Below are positions 14,012-14,879 of a stretch of 14,879 nucleotides of DNA, piece after piece. A program made the translations under genes and the position numbers. This DNA comes from Sphaerochaetaceae bacterium. GTDB taxonomy: Bacteria; Spirochaetota; Spirochaetia; Sphaerochaetales; Sphaerochaetaceae. The stretch covers positions 1 to 14,879 of the forward strand of contig JAEDOD010000037.1 of NCBI GenBank assembly GCA_016302165.1. The letters are read 5' to 3'. Position 1 is the stretch's first letter. Each line of letters begins with the position of its first letter. A model generated the notes under the pieces. It had not been told where the DNA came from. It saw only the letters and a program-made list of their open reading frames with translations, and did not search any database.

Positions 14012-14042
14012 TTGACAAACTTGTTTATAGTTTGCTTATAGT
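14012..14042 (+). promoter_or_regulatory. Promoter region of the RpiR-type gene with tandem 11-bp repeats
   Basis: A perfect TTGACA (14012-14017) is followed by two head-to-tail 11-bp repeats differing at one base: TTGTTTATAGT (14021-14031) and TTGCTTATAGT (14032-14042). Each ends in a -10-like TATAGT. From TTGACA to the second TATAGT the spacer is 19 nt, longer than ideal. The repeats are one helical turn apart, as in tandem protein-binding sites. Confidence 0.5.
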
Positions 14043-14075
14043 CGTGGGGGTTAGACTGTTTACAGGAGATTGAAC

Positions 14076-14852
14076 ATGGAAAAAAACAGCAATTCCAGAC
14101 TTATGGAGATGCTCAACACTTCCAACGGAAGAGTGAAGGTGAAAGAGGAAAGAGTGCTCAACTATCTTCTTGAGCACGAGGATGAAATCCAGAATCTATC
14201 CATTGCCCAGATTTCAGAGGCTGCTGATGTAAGCAAGGCTACGGTGGTACGCTTCTGCAAATCTCTTGACTTCAACGGTCTTAAGGACTTTAAGGTCTGG
14301 TATGAGGCAGGAAAAGGTGCCCGGTACACTGAGGTTGTTCCTGTGGGAGAGGACGACAATGCTGAAAGGATTTCCACCGGACTGTCTTCCGGCATCATGA
14401 GAAGTCTTGAAAGGACTTTGGGGAAAGAATCCTATCCTGTACTTGAGACCTTCGTCGAGGACATCGTATCCGCCTCTTCCATCATTGTGAGAGGAGAAGG
14501 AGAAGCTGAATCCTACTCTGCACTTCTAAGGGAATCCATAGAAAAGTTCTACCCTGAAAAGAAAATCATATGGAATCCACAGGGAGAAGAGGAAGCTGAC
14601 CTTTGTCTTGCAGTGTCCATTACAGGAAAAGAGAAGTTGACTATGGACAGTATCAGCAGGGTGGTCTTTGCTGGAGGAAAGGCAGATGTGATTTCTGCAA
14701 ATCCTCAATCCCTGATCTCAAAGGCCGCAACCAATGCCATACAGGTATCTGATGAGCTGTTCTTCAAGGGTGATGAGCATATTCTTGGGAAGTTCTCCAT
14801 TCTTGCCGTCATAGAGATTCTGACGGTGCTTATGGGAAAGGATAAGGTCTGA
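14076..14852 (+). CDS. RpiR/MurR-family transcriptional regulator (HTH plus SIS domain)
   Basis: A 258-residue regulator. Residues about 18-80 form the HTH_6 domain (SIAQISEAADVSKATVVRFCKSLDF, split across 42-66, then GLKDFK), the family's signature. Residues about 120-245 keep the SIS fold that senses sugar phosphates, but the usual SxSGxT reads SITGKE (near 185-190) and the GxGxS turn reads GEGEAES, so ligand binding may differ from classical members. The ATG at 14076 is chosen because AGGAGA (14064-14069) lies 6 nt upstream; a TTG at 14070 touches that site directly. Its promoter has tandem repeats that could be autoregulatory. Regulators of this family usually control neighbouring sugar or amino-sugar genes; the next gene begins at 14857. 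Confidence 0.9.
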   Translation: MEKNSNSRLMEMLNTSNGRVKVKEERVLNYLLEHEDEIQNLSIAQISEAADVSKATVVRFCKSLDFNGLKDFKVWYEAGKGARYTEVVPVGEDDNAERISTGLSSGIMRSLERTLGKESYPVLETFVEDIVSASSIIVRGEGEAESYSALLRESIEKFYPEKKIIWNPQGEEEADLCLAVSITGKEKLTMDSISRVVFAGGKADVISANPQSLISKAATNAIQVSDELFFKGDEHILGKFSILAVIEILTVLMGKDKV

Positions 14853-14856
14853 CCAA

Positions 14857-14879
14857 ATGAAAATTGACAGATGGGGCTT
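14857..14879 (+). CDS. Probable start of the next gene, cut by the window edge
   Basis: An ATG at 14857 lies 4 nt after the regulator's stop codon and reads MKIDRWG to the end of the window. AAGG at 14844-14847 could serve as its ribosome site. The close spacing suggests cotranscription with the RpiR-type gene. Too little is visible to name it, and the call rests only on position. Confidence 0.4.

Overview
This window reads as chromosomal DNA of a bacterium with moderate G+C and dense gene packing. Everything visible fits ordinary bacterial core and accessory genes. The best guess is a spirochaete, perhaps Sphaerochaetaceae-like or Treponema-like. The guess rests on a Rho with a very long charged N-terminal extension, a short NifS/NifU iron-sulfur pair used in place of Isc or Suf, and the general look of the proteins. 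No 16S or other decisive marker is present, so the taxonomic call is inference. I see no insertion sequence, phage gene, tRNA, rRNA or CRISPR array, and no gene-free stretch longer than about 180 bases.

Layout. (1) Positions 61-2404: a strong promoter, rho with a roughly 200-residue disordered extension, rpmE, and a clear intrinsic terminator. (2) 2538-4439: a two-gene unit of a divergent galactokinase-like GHMP protein (TTG start) and surE, directly abutting. (3) 4504-6610: nifS, nifU and a small HTH (HigA-antitoxin-like) gene, joined by 1-3 nt overlaps; the HTH gene carries a perfect 11-bp inverted repeat near its start. (4) 6603-8258 on the minus strand: a TGS-type nucleoside/uridine kinase homologue with an altered P-loop, convergent with region 3. 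(5) 8337-9986: a divergent aldehyde ferredoxin oxidoreductase homologue, possibly made from a leaderless mRNA, convergent and overlapping by 118 nt with a YfcE-type phosphodiesterase gene on the minus strand (9869-10366). (6) 10467-13948: an operon of overlapping genes for a monoacylglycerol-lipase-like hydrolase, a YihY/BrkB membrane protein with a C-terminal winged-helix-like tail, an unrecognised 151-residue protein, and a Gfo/Idh/MocA-fold protein lacking the usual catalytic Lys and His. (7) 14076-14852: an RpiR/MurR-type regulator behind a promoter region with tandem 11-bp repeats, followed by the first codons of a probable next gene.

How they work together. Regions 1 and 3 are housekeeping (transcription termination, ribosome, Fe-S assembly). 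The main oddity is that four enzyme-fold proteins (GHMP kinase, nucleoside kinase, AOR, Gfo/Idh/MocA) each keep a recognisable fold but have lost or changed signature catalytic or cofactor residues. Only one convincing intrinsic terminator is visible, although several transcription units end here, which fits heavy use of Rho. I see no complete new defence or mobile system. The most promising leads are the AOR-like protein without its pterin-binding aspartates, the altered-P-loop kinase, the antitoxin-like HTH gene inside the Fe-S operon, and the lipase-YihY-orphan-pseudo-oxidoreductase operon.
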